Numbered from the stretch's first letter, positions 1 to 8,221 are shown. The stretch is DNA of 50,783 bases from Lonepinella sp051851555 (GCF_051851555.1 NZ_JBPDVH010000010.1:1-50783); one strand, 5' to 3'. Made by a program: numbers and translations. The notes: generated from the letters alone by a model not told the origin.

Positions 1-4
1 TAAG

Positions 5-80
5 TGGTGGGCCGTGAAGGATTCGAACCTTCGACAAACGGATTAAAAGTCCGCTGCTCTACCGACTGAGCTAACGGCCC
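5..80 (-). tRNA. tRNA-Lys (anticodon TTT)
   Basis: Read on the minus strand this is a complete cloverleaf of 76 nt including an encoded CCA at 5-7. The acceptor pairs GGGCCGT (74-80) with ACGGCCC (9-15). The D-loop reads AGCTCAGTCGGTAGAGC, the anticodon loop is CTTTTAA with anticodon TTT, and the T-loop is GGTTCGAATCC. The sequence resembles E. coli tRNA-Lys closely. It lies downstream of pal on the same strand but beyond the pal terminator, so it probably has its own promoter. Confidence 0.97.
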
Positions 81-243
81 ACTGATTAGCTGATGGCAAT
101 TATGCCAAACAACGAGTGCATATATTACGGATTTAAATTTAATAATCAATAGTTATTTTAAATTTTTAATCTGTTTGCATGAATACTCACCAATCTGAGT
201 GAAATACTTGAGAATAATCAAACGATTTCGGACTGCTGACATA

Positions 244-272
244 AAACAGGCCTTATAAACTAAGGCCTGTTT
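244..272 (-). terminator. pal operon terminator
   Basis: AAACAGGCCT (244-253) pairs perfectly with AGGCCTGTTT (263-272) around a 9-nt loop. On the minus strand the stem ends in a T-rich stretch. It lies just after the pal stop codon and closes the ybgC-tol-pal transcript. Confidence 0.85.
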
Positions 273-298
273 CGTCAAACTATAAAATACGTTTTAAA

Positions 299-763
299 TT
301 AGTATTCTAATACTGCACGACGGTTTTTGCTGTATGCAGCTTCGTTGTGACCCGCTACTGCTGGTTTTTCTTCACCGTAAGAAACTGTTGATACGCTTGC
401 GCCTTTCGCTGCTAAGTAAGATTTCACAGCATCTGCACGACGTTGACCTAATGCAATGTTGTACTCTGGTGTACCACGTTCATCAGCGTGACCAGATACA
501 GTGATGTTTGCTTTAGACGCATTTAAGTATTGTGCGTGTGCATCTAACAGTTGTTGGTATTCACCTTCAACTGAATAGCTATCAAATCCGAAATAAACAG
601 TGTTATAACGAGTTTGTAAATCTTGAACAGATAAACCGCCGTAAGTTTGAGCAGCATCTGCATTTGCGTTTGCACCAGCCATACCGCTCGCATCGTTGTT
701 TGATGAGCTACATGCTGCTAATGCTAATACTGGGGCAACTAACAATAATTTTGCTAATTTCAT
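299..763 (-). CDS. pal: Peptidoglycan-associated lipoprotein Pal (P6-like)
   Basis: Outer-membrane lipoprotein that binds peptidoglycan and is pulled on by the Tol motor during cell constriction. The 154-aa product starts with a lipoprotein signal (lysine-containing N-region, then LALAAC, acylated Cys at residue 18). An alanine/asparagine-rich linker follows, then an OmpA-like peptidoglycan-binding domain from about residue 50. That domain carries the conserved SGHADERGTPEYN motif and the QRRADAVKSYL helix. Length and sequence match the Haemophilus P6 antigen. RBS AAGGAG lies 10 nt before the ATG. It is the last gene of the tol cluster. The cpoB/ybgF gene that follows pal in E. coli is not present here; a terminator and tRNA-Lys follow instead. 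Confidence 0.97.
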   Translation of the reverse strand: MKLAKLLLVAPVLALAACSSSNNDASGMAGANANADAAQTYGGLSVQDLQTRYNTVYFGFDSYSVEGEYQQLLDAHAQYLNASKANITVSGHADERGTPEYNIALGQRRADAVKSYLAAKGASVSTVSYGEEKPAVAGHNEAAYSKNRRAVLEY

Positions 764-795
764 TTAATGTTTTCTCCTTAGAGTTTTTACTTTTG

Positions 796-2106
796 TTACT
801 TTGTTAAATAGGGTGACCAAGCAGGAAATTTCACTTGTCCGTCACTTCCTGGCAACCGTGCTTTAAAGCGTCCGTCTGCAGATACTAATTGTAGCACCTT
901 TCCTAAGCCTTGGGTAGAGCTATAAATAATCATAATTCCATTTGGTGAAATACTTGGACTTTCATCAAGGAACGTTGAACTTAAGGTATCAATTTTCCCT
1001 GTTACAAGGTCTTTTTTAATCACATGATCGCCTGAAATCATAACCATGGTTTTACCATCAGCACTGACTTGTCCGCTATAACTTTTGCCACCTGAACCTA
1101 CTAATGATGCACCACCACCGGAGGCACTCATTGAGTAAACTTGAGGCGAACCGCCTCGGTCGGAGGTAAACAAGATACGTCCATCTGGCGTCCAGCTCGG
1201 CTCTGTATTATTGCCTGCACCGCTCGTCAATTTAGTAGGTTGTCCACCATTCGAACCCATTACATAGATGTTTAGCTGGCCGTCTTGGTTAGAGGCAAAA
1301 GCTAAACGACTACCGTCTGGTGAGAATGCAGGGGCGCCATTGTGTCCTGGGAATGACGCCACCACTTTTCTGGCACCAGAACCTAAATCCTGTACCACAA
1401 GTTGTGATTTTTTGTTTTCAAAAGAAACATACGCTAAACGTTTACCGTCTGGTGACCATGCCGGTGACATCATCGGCTCTGAACTACGGTTAACCACAAA
1501 TTGATTGAAACCATCGTAGTCTGCTACACGCACTTCATAAGGTTGTGAACCACCATTTTTTTGTACCACATAAGCAATACGTGTTCTAAATGCACCTTTA
1601 ATGGCGGTGATTTTTTCAAACACCTCATCACTCACCGTGTGTGCGCCAAAACGAATGAATTTTGCTGTCACGGTGAAAGAGTTTTGTGCTAATACTGCAC
1701 CCGCTGAACCTGACGCACCAATAGTATCCACTAACTGATATGCGATATTATAACCGCCACCTGTGGCTGTCACTTGTCCAACCACTATAGCATCCACCCC
1801 TAAAGATGCCCACGCATCAGGTGTCACTTCAGAAGCTGAACCCGGTTGTTGTGGCATTTGGCTCACGGCAACAGGGTTAAATTTTCCACTATTACGTAAA
1901 TCATCAGAAATAATTTTGGCAATATCTTCTGGCACCGAGCCATTGGTTTTGAATGGTACGACCGCAATCGGTCTGGCACCCTCAACACCCTCGTCAATCA
2001 CAATACGCACTTCGTCATCAGCTTGTGCTGTGCTTAATGCGAAAAAGAATACGGCAAATACACTCAATAATTGAGCCATTAATTTGCGAGCTACTAATTT
2101 CATCAT
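796..2106 (-). CDS. tolB: Tol-Pal system periplasmic protein TolB
   Basis: Periplasmic protein that links the TolQRA inner-membrane motor to Pal. The 436-aa protein has a Sec signal peptide ending AQA before DDEVRI (about residue 29). An N-terminal alpha/beta domain follows (ARPIAVVPF, then the region with DAWASLGVDAIVVG). The C-terminal half is a six-bladed beta-propeller made of repeated SPDGKRLAY / SPDGSRLAFAS / TPDGRILFTS units. Two ATG codons are adjacent at the start (2101-2106); AAGGTGGG upstream serves either one. It lies between tolA and pal, 32 nt before pal. Confidence 0.97.
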   Translation of the reverse strand: MMKLVARKLMAQLLSVFAVFFFALSTAQADDEVRIVIDEGVEGARPIAVVPFKTNGSVPEDIAKIISDDLRNSGKFNPVAVSQMPQQPGSASEVTPDAWASLGVDAIVVGQVTATGGGYNIAYQLVDTIGASGSAGAVLAQNSFTVTAKFIRFGAHTVSDEVFEKITAIKGAFRTRIAYVVQKNGGSQPYEVRVADYDGFNQFVVNRSSEPMMSPAWSPDGKRLAYVSFENKKSQLVVQDLGSGARKVVASFPGHNGAPAFSPDGSRLAFASNQDGQLNIYVMGSNGGQPTKLTSGAGNNTEPSWTPDGRILFTSDRGGSPQVYSMSASGGGASLVGSGGKSYSGQVSADGKTMVMISGDHVIKKDLVTGKIDTLSSTFLDESPSISPNGIMIIYSSTQGLGKVLQLVSADGRFKARLPGSDGQVKFPAWSPYLTK

Positions 2107-2152
2107 CCCACCTTATGGTTAATGTTGGTTAATGTTACTTTCCTAAAAATCG

Positions 2153-3328
2153 TTATTTTAAGTCAAAATCAATCGTTGGATTTTTATATTTATTATAAAC
2201 TTCGTCACTCGGTGCTGCTGGCACTTTCTTGGTTCTTGCAACTGCGCTTAATGCGGCAGCACAGATATCATCAGGCCCCGAGACACGCTGATAACCTAAT
2301 ATGGTACCATCACGTGCTAACTGAATTTTAATACTACATACTTTTCCTGCAAAGCTAGGATCTTTAATAAAGCGACGCTTGATTTCTTTTTTAATCACTC
2401 CCGCATATTGATCACCGACTTTACCACCGTCACCTGCACCGAGTGCCGCCCCTGAACCTTGGCTACCACCTTTGTTGGCATTGCCCCCTTTTGAGGCGCT
2501 GCCACCACCGATATCACCACCGTTCAAGAAATTATCTAATGCGGCTTGCTTGGCTTTTGCGTCCGCTTTAGCTTTCGCATCTGCTTTTGCCTTGGCGTCT
2601 GCTTTGGCTTTCGCATCCGCTTTCGCTTTTGCCTCTGCCTCAGCTTTGGCTTTTGCGTCTTTTTCAGCTTTCTCCTTAGCCTCTTTCTCGGCTTTGGCTT
2701 TTGCCTCTTTTTCCGCTTTTTCTTTCTCTGCCTTTTCTTTGGCAGCCTGTGCGGCTTTCTCTTTCGCTACTTTCTCTTGAGCGGCTTTCGCTTTGGCCTC
2801 TTCTTCCGCCTGTTTAGCTGCTGCGGCCAAACGTTTTGCCTCAGCGTCGGCTTTCAATTTAACCGCCTCAGCCTCTTTTTTCGCTTTCGCCTCGGCCTCT
2901 TGTTTGGCTTTTTCTAACGCCTCTTGTTTAGCCTTTTGCTGTTCTAGTTGTTTTTGGCGTTGTTGTTCTTTTTGTTGTTCTTTCAGTTGCTCACGTTTTT
3001 GTTGCTCAAGTTTCTCTTGCTCAATTTTTTTCTCGTCAACCACTGGCTTCGGTTCAGGTTCTGGCTTTTCAATCACTTCTTCAGGTTCTTTCTTGGCTTT
3101 TTCTGCCTGCCCTTTTTTCTGTTGCTGAATACGCCCCCATTCCTGTGCGGCTGCCCCCGTATCGACCATGACCGCACCGATCATATCGCCATCACCTTCG
3201 CCCCCGCCCATCACTTCAAGCGGATGATAAACCAGTGAACTCAAAATTAACAAACCGAACAAAATGCTATGCAATATCACTGAAATCAGTAACGCATTGG
3301 TTTCTTTCTTTTGTCGATTATTTCTCAC
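2153..3328 (-). CDS. tolA: Cell envelope integrity protein TolA
   Basis: Inner-membrane anchored protein that spans the periplasm and couples TolQR energy to TolB/Pal; in other species it is also a colicin and filamentous-phage import receptor. The 391-aa product has one N-terminal transmembrane helix (about residues 13-34). A very long Ala/Lys/Glu-rich helical domain II follows, then a Gly/Ser/Asn-rich linker. The C-terminal D3 domain ends in PTIDFDLK and has two cysteines (KVCSIKI, DDICAAA) that probably pair. The start is a GTG at 3328, with RBS AGGA six nt upstream; no ATG is nearby in frame. Domain II contains an 18-bp tandem repeat. Confidence 0.95.
   Translation of the reverse strand: MRNNRQKKETNALLISVILHSILFGLLILSSLVYHPLEVMGGGEGDGDMIGAVMVDTGAAAQEWGRIQQQKKGQAEKAKKEPEEVIEKPEPEPKPVVDEKKIEQEKLEQQKREQLKEQQKEQQRQKQLEQQKAKQEALEKAKQEAEAKAKKEAEAVKLKADAEAKRLAAAAKQAEEEAKAKAAQEKVAKEKAAQAAKEKAEKEKAEKEAKAKAEKEAKEKAEKDAKAKAEAEAKAKADAKAKADAKAKADAKAKADAKAKQAALDNFLNGGDIGGGSASKGGNANKGGSQGSGAALGAGDGGKVGDQYAGVIKKEIKRRFIKDPSFAGKVCSIKIQLARDGTILGYQRVSGPDDICAAALSAVARTKKVPAAPSDEVYNKYKNPTIDFDLK
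2556..2627 (-). repeat. 18-bp tandem repeat in tolA domain II
   Basis: Four imperfect 18-bp units lie head to tail (2556-2573, 2574-2591, 2592-2609, 2610-2627). On the coding strand each encodes six residues of an AKADAK-type helical repeat. Unit length is a multiple of three, so copy number can change without a frameshift. The units differ mainly at synonymous positions, which suggests they are old rather than freshly expanded. Confidence 0.7.
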
Positions 3329-3343
3329 AATCTATCCTACTGC

Positions 3344-3769
3344 CTAAATGGGATCCGTCATTAAACCAACCGATTTAATGCCAGCTAAATGAAGTAAATT
3401 CAATGCTTTAATCACTTCTTCATAAGGCACATCATTGGCCCCACCGATTAAAAACATGGTATTAGGATCTTTCTCAAATTCCTGCTTGGTCATTTGCGTC
3501 ACCATTTCTTCAGTCAGTCCCTCGGAACGTTCTCCCGCAATGGAAATCGCATATTGCCCCACACCCGCAACCTCTAAAATCACAGGGACTTTATCTTCAT
3601 TGGATACCGACTGCGTTTCAACGGCATCGGGTAAATCTACTTGCACACTTTGGCTGATAATCGGTGCAGTAGCCATAAAAATTAACACTAAAACTAATAA
3701 TACGTCCAAAAATGGCACAATATTAATTTCAGATTTAATCGCTTTTTCTCTACGACGGCGGTAAGCCAT
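3344..3769 (-). CDS. tolR: Tol-Pal system proton-channel subunit TolR
   Basis: ExbD/TolR family protein that forms the proton-motive-force driven motor with TolQ. The ATG at 3769 was chosen because AGAGG lies 7 nt upstream and the product then begins MAYRRRREKAIKSEINIVPF, matching E. coli TolR. An in-frame start 24 nt further upstream has no ribosome-binding site. The 141-aa protein has a basic cytoplasmic N-terminus and one transmembrane helix (FLDVLLVLVLIFMATAP) whose Asp is the proton-carrying residue in the family. The periplasmic domain ends NLLHLAGIKSVGLMTDPI. Confidence 0.96.
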   Translation of the reverse strand: MAYRRRREKAIKSEINIVPFLDVLLVLVLIFMATAPIISQSVQVDLPDAVETQSVSNEDKVPVILEVAGVGQYAISIAGERSEGLTEEMVTQMTKQEFEKDPNTMFLIGGANDVPYEEVIKALNLLHLAGIKSVGLMTDPI

Positions 3770-3797
3770 ATAAACCTCTAAAACGTCATTCAAATCA

Positions 3798-3832
3798 ACC
3801 GCACTTTACCTGTTAATCTCAAAAAGTGCGGT
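3798..3832 (-). other. Inverted uptake-sequence pair between tolQ and tolR
   Basis: ACCGCACTTT (3798-3807) and AAAGTGCGGT (3823-3832) form a perfect 10-bp inverted repeat in the 83-nt gap between tolQ and tolR. On the transcribed strand the hairpin is followed by TTGATTTGAATG rather than a T-run. It is therefore not a strong intrinsic terminator. It could act as a partial attenuator, or as an mRNA-stabilising or DNA-uptake element inside the operon. Confidence 0.7.
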
Positions 3833-3852
3833 GTAAAATCTCTTTATTTTGC

Positions 3853-4536
3853 TTAGTTTTTAGCAAATACTTGGCGTTGCAAAATCGTGGTAAATTCATC
3901 AATAAAGTTACCATAATTTTGCTCCAATTTGTTGACACGTAAACTTAAACGGTTATAAGCCATCACCGCAGGAATCGCAGCAAATAAACCAATGGCCGTC
4001 GCAATCAAGGCCTCAGCGATCCCCGGTGCAACCATTTGTAAGGTCGCTTGTTTGGCACCACTTAACGCCATAAAGGCGTGCATAATTCCCCAAACAGTAC
4101 CAAATAAACCAATGTAAGGACTAACCGACGCTACGGTGGCTAGAAATGGGACTCGAGTTTCGAGATCTTCAATTTCACGGTTCATGGCTAAATTCATGGC
4201 TCGGGTGCTACCCATCATAATCGCCTCTGGTGCATCTGGGTTCACCTGTTTTAAACGGGCAAATTCTTTAAAGCCTGCATAAAAAATTTGCTCACTGCCC
4301 GTCATGGCCATATCACGACGATTTTCTAAACCATCATAAAGTTTAGTTAAGTCTTCACCAGACCAAAAACGATCTTCAAAGGCCGTGGAATCTTTTAATG
4401 CTTTAGTTAGCACACGGCTACGTTGAATAATAATTGCCCACGAGACAATCGAGAACATAATTAAAATAAAAATTACAATTTGAACGACGATACTCGCCTT
4501 TAGAAATAAATCTAAAAAGTTCAATTCAGCAGTCAT
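3853..4536 (-). CDS. tolQ: Tol-Pal system protein TolQ
   Basis: MotA/TolQ/ExbB family proton channel that powers the Tol system in the inner membrane. The 227-aa protein has a first transmembrane segment near residues 15-38 and a large cytoplasmic loop. Two C-proximal transmembrane helices follow, containing VSPYIGLFGTVWGIMHAF and GIAEALIATAIGLFAAIPAV, the family signature. RBS GGAG lies 7 nt before the ATG. It follows ybgC by 16 nt, so co-transcription is likely. Confidence 0.96.
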   Translation of the reverse strand: MTAELNFLDLFLKASIVVQIVIFILIMFSIVSWAIIIQRSRVLTKALKDSTAFEDRFWSGEDLTKLYDGLENRRDMAMTGSEQIFYAGFKEFARLKQVNPDAPEAIMMGSTRAMNLAMNREIEDLETRVPFLATVASVSPYIGLFGTVWGIMHAFMALSGAKQATLQMVAPGIAEALIATAIGLFAAIPAVMAYNRLSLRVNKLEQNYGNFIDEFTTILQRQVFAKN

Positions 4537-4552
4537 TGCATAGCTCCGAAAA

Positions 4553-4951
4553 TTATTGACTAAATGCGGCTTTGACTTCCTTTGGAAGTGCCACAGGTTT
4601 CATTTTGCCTAGATCAACACAGGCTACTTTCACAGTAGCCACGCTTAATACTTGATTTTCTCGTTTCAGGCATTGCGAGAAAAAAATCGTCGCCCCTTTC
4701 ATTTGTTCTATTTTGGTTTCCACCATCAACGAATCATCTAATTTAGCCGGAAGCAAGTAATCAATCGACATGGATTTGACTACAAAAGCAATCCCCTGTT
4801 CCGTTAATAAATGTTGCTGTGAAAAATGCAAAGAGCGTAAAAATTCTGTTCTTGCTCGTTCGTAAAAATGCAGATAACGAGCATGGTAAACCACGCCACC
4901 TGCATCGGTATCTTCATAATATACCCGAACGGGAAATTGAAAAATGTGCAT
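4553..4951 (-). CDS. ybgC: Acyl-CoA thioesterase YbgC
   Basis: Hot-dog fold thioesterase that heads the tol-pal operon in most gamma-proteobacteria. The 132-aa form starting at 4951 (MHIFQFPVRVYYEDTDAGG) was chosen over a 158-aa extension. It aligns with E. coli YbgC from the first residues and has AAGGA upstream, while the extra 26 residues look unlike the family and overlap the promoter. The catalytic Asp lies in YYEDTDAGGVVYHARYLHF, and FYERARTEFL is also conserved. The likely operon promoter is at 5001-5029. Confidence 0.93.
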   Translation of the reverse strand: MHIFQFPVRVYYEDTDAGGVVYHARYLHFYERARTEFLRSLHFSQQHLLTEQGIAFVVKSMSIDYLLPAKLDDSLMVETKIEQMKGATIFFSQCLKRENQVLSVATVKVACVDLGKMKPVALPKEVKAAFSQ

Positions 4952-5000
4952 ATTAACAGAAATCCTTGTTCGGTTTATTTTTAGTACAAAAAACTGGCGT

Positions 5001-5029
5001 ATTTTAGAACGTTCAATAATGATACGCAA
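5001..5029 (-). promoter_or_regulatory. Probable sigma-70 promoter of the ybgC-tol-pal operon
   Basis: On the minus strand -35 TTGCGT (5024-5029) and -10 TAAAAT (5001-5006) are separated by 17 nt. The -10 lies about 50 nt before the ybgC start codon. It sits just downstream of the murA terminator, where an operon promoter is expected. Confidence 0.6.
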
Positions 5030-5038
5030 GCAATTAAT

Positions 5039-5076
5039 AAGTGCGGTGAAAAATTTTATGTTTTTTCACCGCACTT
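5039..5076 (-). terminator. murA operon terminator made of inverted uptake sequences
   Basis: AAGTGCGGTGAAAAA (from 5039) pairs with TTTTTTCACCGCACTT (to 5076). The loop is short and the A/T-rich stem flanks serve as a U-tract. It lies after the murA stop codon and before the ybgC promoter. Confidence 0.85.
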
Positions 5077-5102
5077 TATTGAACCCAATAAATTATTTGC
5101 CT

Positions 5103-6377
5103 TTATTCTTCTGAATTTTCAGAAAAACGCTCAATTTTTGCGCCTAATCCACGTAGTTTTTGCTCAATATGTTCGTAACCCCGATCGATATGATAAATCC
5201 GATCCACAATGGTTTCACCCGAGGCAATACAACCCGCCAATACTAAACTGATAGACGCCCGTAAATCAGTCGCCATCACTTGCGCACCAGAAAGGTGTTC
5301 CACCCCATGAATTAAGGCAGTATTCCCCTCAATTTCGCCTTTTGCCCCCATGCGGATTAATTCTGGCACGTGCATAAAACGGTTTTCAAAAATAGTTTCA
5401 GTAATTTTACTGGTCCCCTCGGCAACCGCATTTAATAAGGTAAATTGCGCTTGCATATCGGTTGGAAAACCGGGGTGTGGCATAGTGCGAATATTCACCG
5501 CTTTTGGACGTTGTCCCAAACTATCTAAAGTAATGGTATCTTCTGTGACATCCACTTGCATACCCGCTTCACGTAATTTTTCAATCACCGCTTCAAGGGT
5601 ATCGGCTTTGGTACCCACACATTGAATACGGCCTCCCGACACGGCAGCAGCGATCAAAAATGTACCGGTTTCAATACGATCTGGCACAATACTGTGTTCA
5701 CAACCGGTTAAACGCTCAACGCCATCAATGGTGATCGTATCGGAACCTAAACCTGTAATTCTGGCCCCCATCTTATTGAGGAAAACCCCCGTATCCACCA
5801 CTTCGGGTTCACGTGCAGCATTTTCAATTACCGTGGTGCCTGTGGCTAAGGTTGCCGCCATCATCACCGACAAGGTTGCTCCCACGCTGACTTTATCCAT
5901 GTAAACTTTGGCACCGAATAAACGACCACGCACACTGGCTTTAACATAACCCTCGTCAAGTTCAATGCTGGCACCCATTTTTTCTAACCCTGCAATGTGC
6001 ATATCTACGGGTCTAGCACCAATGGTACAACCGCCAGGGAGAGAAACTTGTCCCTCATGAAAACGCGTCAATAACGGCGCTAATGCCCAAATTGAGGCGC
6101 GCATGGTTTTCACCAATTCATATGGTGCCACATAATGATTGATTTGACTCGCATCAATTAATACGGCCTTATCTGCATCACGTTCTACGTTCACCCCTAA
6201 TTTACGCAAAATTTTAAAGGTGGTATCCACGTCTTTTAATTCGGGTACATTGGTTAATTTCACCGGTTCTTCAGCCAAAATGGCCGCAAAAAGAATCGGC
6301 AAAGCGGCATTTTTCGCACCTGAAATCTGTACGCTACCGTTTAAACGAGATTGGCCATAAACACGAAATTTTTGCAT
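5103..6377 (-). CDS. murA: UDP-N-acetylglucosamine 1-carboxyvinyltransferase MurA
   Basis: Cytoplasmic enzyme of the first committed step of peptidoglycan synthesis: it transfers enolpyruvate from PEP to UDP-GlcNAc. The 424-aa length is normal for the family. The N-terminus has the KNAALPILFA substrate loop with the conserved Lys. PGGCTIGARPVDMH carries the catalytic Cys at residue 117, the fosfomycin target; Asp at this position would give resistance, and it is Cys here. It is the last gene of the mla-ibaG-murA operon, 10 nt after ibaG, a conserved gene order. Confidence 0.98.
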   Translation of the reverse strand: MQKFRVYGQSRLNGSVQISGAKNAALPILFAAILAEEPVKLTNVPELKDVDTTFKILRKLGVNVERDADKAVLIDASQINHYVAPYELVKTMRASIWALAPLLTRFHEGQVSLPGGCTIGARPVDMHIAGLEKMGASIELDEGYVKASVRGRLFGAKVYMDKVSVGATLSVMMAATLATGTTVIENAAREPEVVDTGVFLNKMGARITGLGSDTITIDGVERLTGCEHSIVPDRIETGTFLIAAAVSGGRIQCVGTKADTLEAVIEKLREAGMQVDVTEDTITLDSLGQRPKAVNIRTMPHPGFPTDMQAQFTLLNAVAEGTSKITETIFENRFMHVPELIRMGAKGEIEGNTALIHGVEHLSGAQVMATDLRASISLVLAGCIASGETIVDRIYHIDRGYEHIEQKLRGLGAKIERFSENSEE

Positions 6378-6387
6378 CAGTTTTTCC

Positions 6388-6645
6388 TTAATTCATTGAG
6401 TTTAAGAGGCGATCACGTTTCCATTTTTCCACGGTGTACGTTTTAATGGTTAACGCATGAATTTCACCTGTGGTGAAATAGTCCATTAATGGCGCATAAA
6501 TGGTTTGTTGTTGCTTAACACGAGATAATGCGGCAATGTCATTATCCACCACAATCACGCCAAAATGGGCATTTTCGCCTTGTGCATAGACTTCAGAAAG
6601 ATTCAGTTTTTCTTTCAAAATCTCTTCAATTTTTTTCGGTTCCAT
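6388..6645 (-). CDS. ibaG: BolA-family protein IbaG (YrbA)
   Basis: Small BolA-like protein; family members bind [2Fe-2S] clusters together with monothiol glutaredoxin and act in iron-sulfur handling and acid response. The 85-aa product has the BolA fold pattern, with NAHFGVIVVDN in place of the classical central strand. The C-terminal GEIHALTIKTYTVEKW holds the conserved His that ligates the cluster. GGA lies 7 nt before the ATG. The position between mlaB and murA is conserved in gamma-proteobacteria. Confidence 0.93.
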   Translation of the reverse strand: MEPKKIEEILKEKLNLSEVYAQGENAHFGVIVVDNDIAALSRVKQQQTIYAPLMDYFTTGEIHALTIKTYTVEKWKRDRLLNSMN

Positions 6646-6664
6646 AGTTTTCCAATCTAATTAA

Positions 6665-7009
6665 TTATTTTGTTATCAATGGGTTGAGCCAATCATTTAA
6701 ATTAAATAAATCTGCCAATGTCAATAATTGCTCTGGGACATTGATTAAGGTCATGTTGTTATGTGATGACATCACTTTTTTACAATAGGCGATCAAATCA
6801 CATAATAAGGCAAATCCCGCACTGTCAATACGATGAATCAGTGCGAGATCCCATTGAATATTGTTGTCAGCCAGTTGCTTTTCTGATAAAAAAGCGAAAC
6901 GTTGTTGCCATAATGGCAACAACGTATCACGAGATAACTCTCCAACAAGTTGGAGCGTTATTCTATCATTATTTTTTTCAGCCGACCATTGTAGTTTTTC
7001 AGCTTGCAT
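6665..7009 (-). CDS. mlaB: Lipid asymmetry maintenance protein MlaB (STAS domain)
   Basis: Cytoplasmic STAS-domain subunit that binds the ATPase MlaF in the MlaFEDB phospholipid transporter. The 114-aa form begins at the ATG at 7009 (MQAEKLQW). An in-frame TTG two codons upstream is also possible, since neither has a clear RBS and both lie within 8 nt of the mlaC stop. IHRIDSAGFALLCDLI matches the STAS motif, including the conserved Asp-Ser (Ser/Thr is the key residue in MlaB). Sequence identity across MlaB proteins is low, so the operon position carries weight in this call. Confidence 0.9.
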   Translation of the reverse strand: MQAEKLQWSAEKNNDRITLQLVGELSRDTLLPLWQQRFAFLSEKQLADNNIQWDLALIHRIDSAGFALLCDLIAYCKKVMSSHNNMTLINVPEQLLTLADLFNLNDWLNPLITK

Positions 7010-7017
7010 AATCAATA

Positions 7018-7647
7018 TTATTTTTTAATCGTCACAGGTACAGACGCAGCTTTTAATACTTGAGCGGTTAACGCATCAATACCGTCTTTACGTAAAATAT
7101 TGCTCCATTCTTGTTTTTTGGTTTCTACCATACTCACCCCCTCGGCTGCCATGTCGTACACTTGCCATTGACCAGATTTGCTGTTTTTACGCCATTGGAA
7201 CGTTAAATTCACGGGTTGGCTTTGAATTAATTTCACTTTTACGCTCGCTTGGCTGTCACCATTTAATTGAGCGGGTTGTACTTGGATTTCTTGGCCTGTG
7301 TATAAGGTCAAGGCTTGCGCATAAGCCTGTTCAATAAATTGATCAAAGGCGGCGAAGAATTTTTCACGTTGTTCTGGTGTGGTCGATTTAAAATATTGAC
7401 CTAACACTAAAGAACCCGCATAGTTCACATGCACATAAGACATTAAATCTTGGCGCACAATGGATTTTAATACATTGGGATTGGCTTTAATTTCTGCATT
7501 TTTTGCTTTTAAATCCGCAAATAAGGTATTGGCGGCTTTTTGGGTTAATTCATAAGGCCCGTCTGCGGCCATCACTTGCTGTACAGCAAAAAGTGCGGTT
7601 GCAATCACAACCATTTTTGAGAACCATTGTTTAATTTGAATTTTCAT
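7018..7647 (-). CDS. mlaC: Phospholipid-binding protein MlaC
   Basis: Periplasmic lipid shuttle between the outer-membrane MlaA complex and MlaFEDB. The 209-aa protein has a cleavable Sec signal ending VMA before ADGPYEL (about residue 27). Family features include the LMSYVHVNYAGSLVLGQYF region and the C-terminal WQVYDMAAEGVSMVE motif, typical of the Ttg2/MlaC fold that holds a pair of acyl chains. An uptake sequence (AAGTGCGGT at 7591) lies within the signal-peptide coding region. The gene lies between mlaD and mlaB. Confidence 0.95.
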   Translation of the reverse strand: MKIQIKQWFSKMVVIATALFAVQQVMAADGPYELTQKAANTLFADLKAKNAEIKANPNVLKSIVRQDLMSYVHVNYAGSLVLGQYFKSTTPEQREKFFAAFDQFIEQAYAQALTLYTGQEIQVQPAQLNGDSQASVKVKLIQSQPVNLTFQWRKNSKSGQWQVYDMAAEGVSMVETKKQEWSNILRKDGIDALTAQVLKAASVPVTIKK

Positions 7648-7682
7648 AAAAACTCCTATTGAAATTGCTTTCCTAAACTTAT

Positions 7683-8189
7683 TTATTGAACCGTTGGCGT
7701 TTCCGCTGTGGATTCTTCTTTTTTATCTTTATCGCCGTATAAGAATTGGCCGATAAGATCTTCTAATACCATGGCAGATTTGGTATCCGCCACTTTGCTA
7801 CCCTCTTTTAACATCGGGGTTTCACCATCATCAAATCCGACACTTAAGGAAATATATTGTTCACCCAATAAACCCGAGGTTTTAATCGATAATGAACTGT
7901 TATCTGGGATCTGATTGTAATCCTCATTGACCGCAATAGTCACTTGCGGTAAATAGGTTTGATCATCCAGTGAAATATTGGTCACTCGTCCAATCACCAC
8001 GCCGCCCACTTTTAATGGTGCCCGCACTTTAAGACCGCCAATATTATCAAAAGTTGCCGTGATATGATAAGATTTTTGTTCACCAAAACCTTGCACATTG
8101 GCCACTTTTAAGCCCATAAAAACCAAAGCTCCAATACCGAGTAATAAAAATAAACCTACCCAGAATTCATATTTAATTGTTTGTCGCAT
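7683..8189 (-). CDS. mlaD: MCE-domain lipid-transport subunit MlaD
   Basis: Membrane-anchored MCE protein that forms a hexameric ring on the MlaFE transporter. The 168-aa product has one N-terminal signal-anchor helix (FWVGLFLLLGIGALVFMGL). A single MCE domain of about 80 residues follows (TFDNIGGLKVRAPLKVGGV to SSLSIKTSGLLGEQYISLSVG). The acidic/Thr-rich C-terminal tail ends TAETPTVQ. No second MCE domain is present, as expected for MlaD. Confidence 0.96.
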   Translation of the reverse strand: MRQTIKYEFWVGLFLLLGIGALVFMGLKVANVQGFGEQKSYHITATFDNIGGLKVRAPLKVGGVVIGRVTNISLDDQTYLPQVTIAVNEDYNQIPDNSSLSIKTSGLLGEQYISLSVGFDDGETPMLKEGSKVADTKSAMVLEDLIGQFLYGDKDKKEESTAETPTVQ

Positions 8190-8221
8190 AATTGTATACC
8201 TAATAAAAAATCAATTTAACC

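Noticed and set aside
2472..3238. Several plus-strand open frames opposite tolA
   Set aside because: They encode Ala/Phe/Ser/Leu-rich low-complexity peptides that are reverse reads of the Lys/Ala/Glu repeats of TolA.
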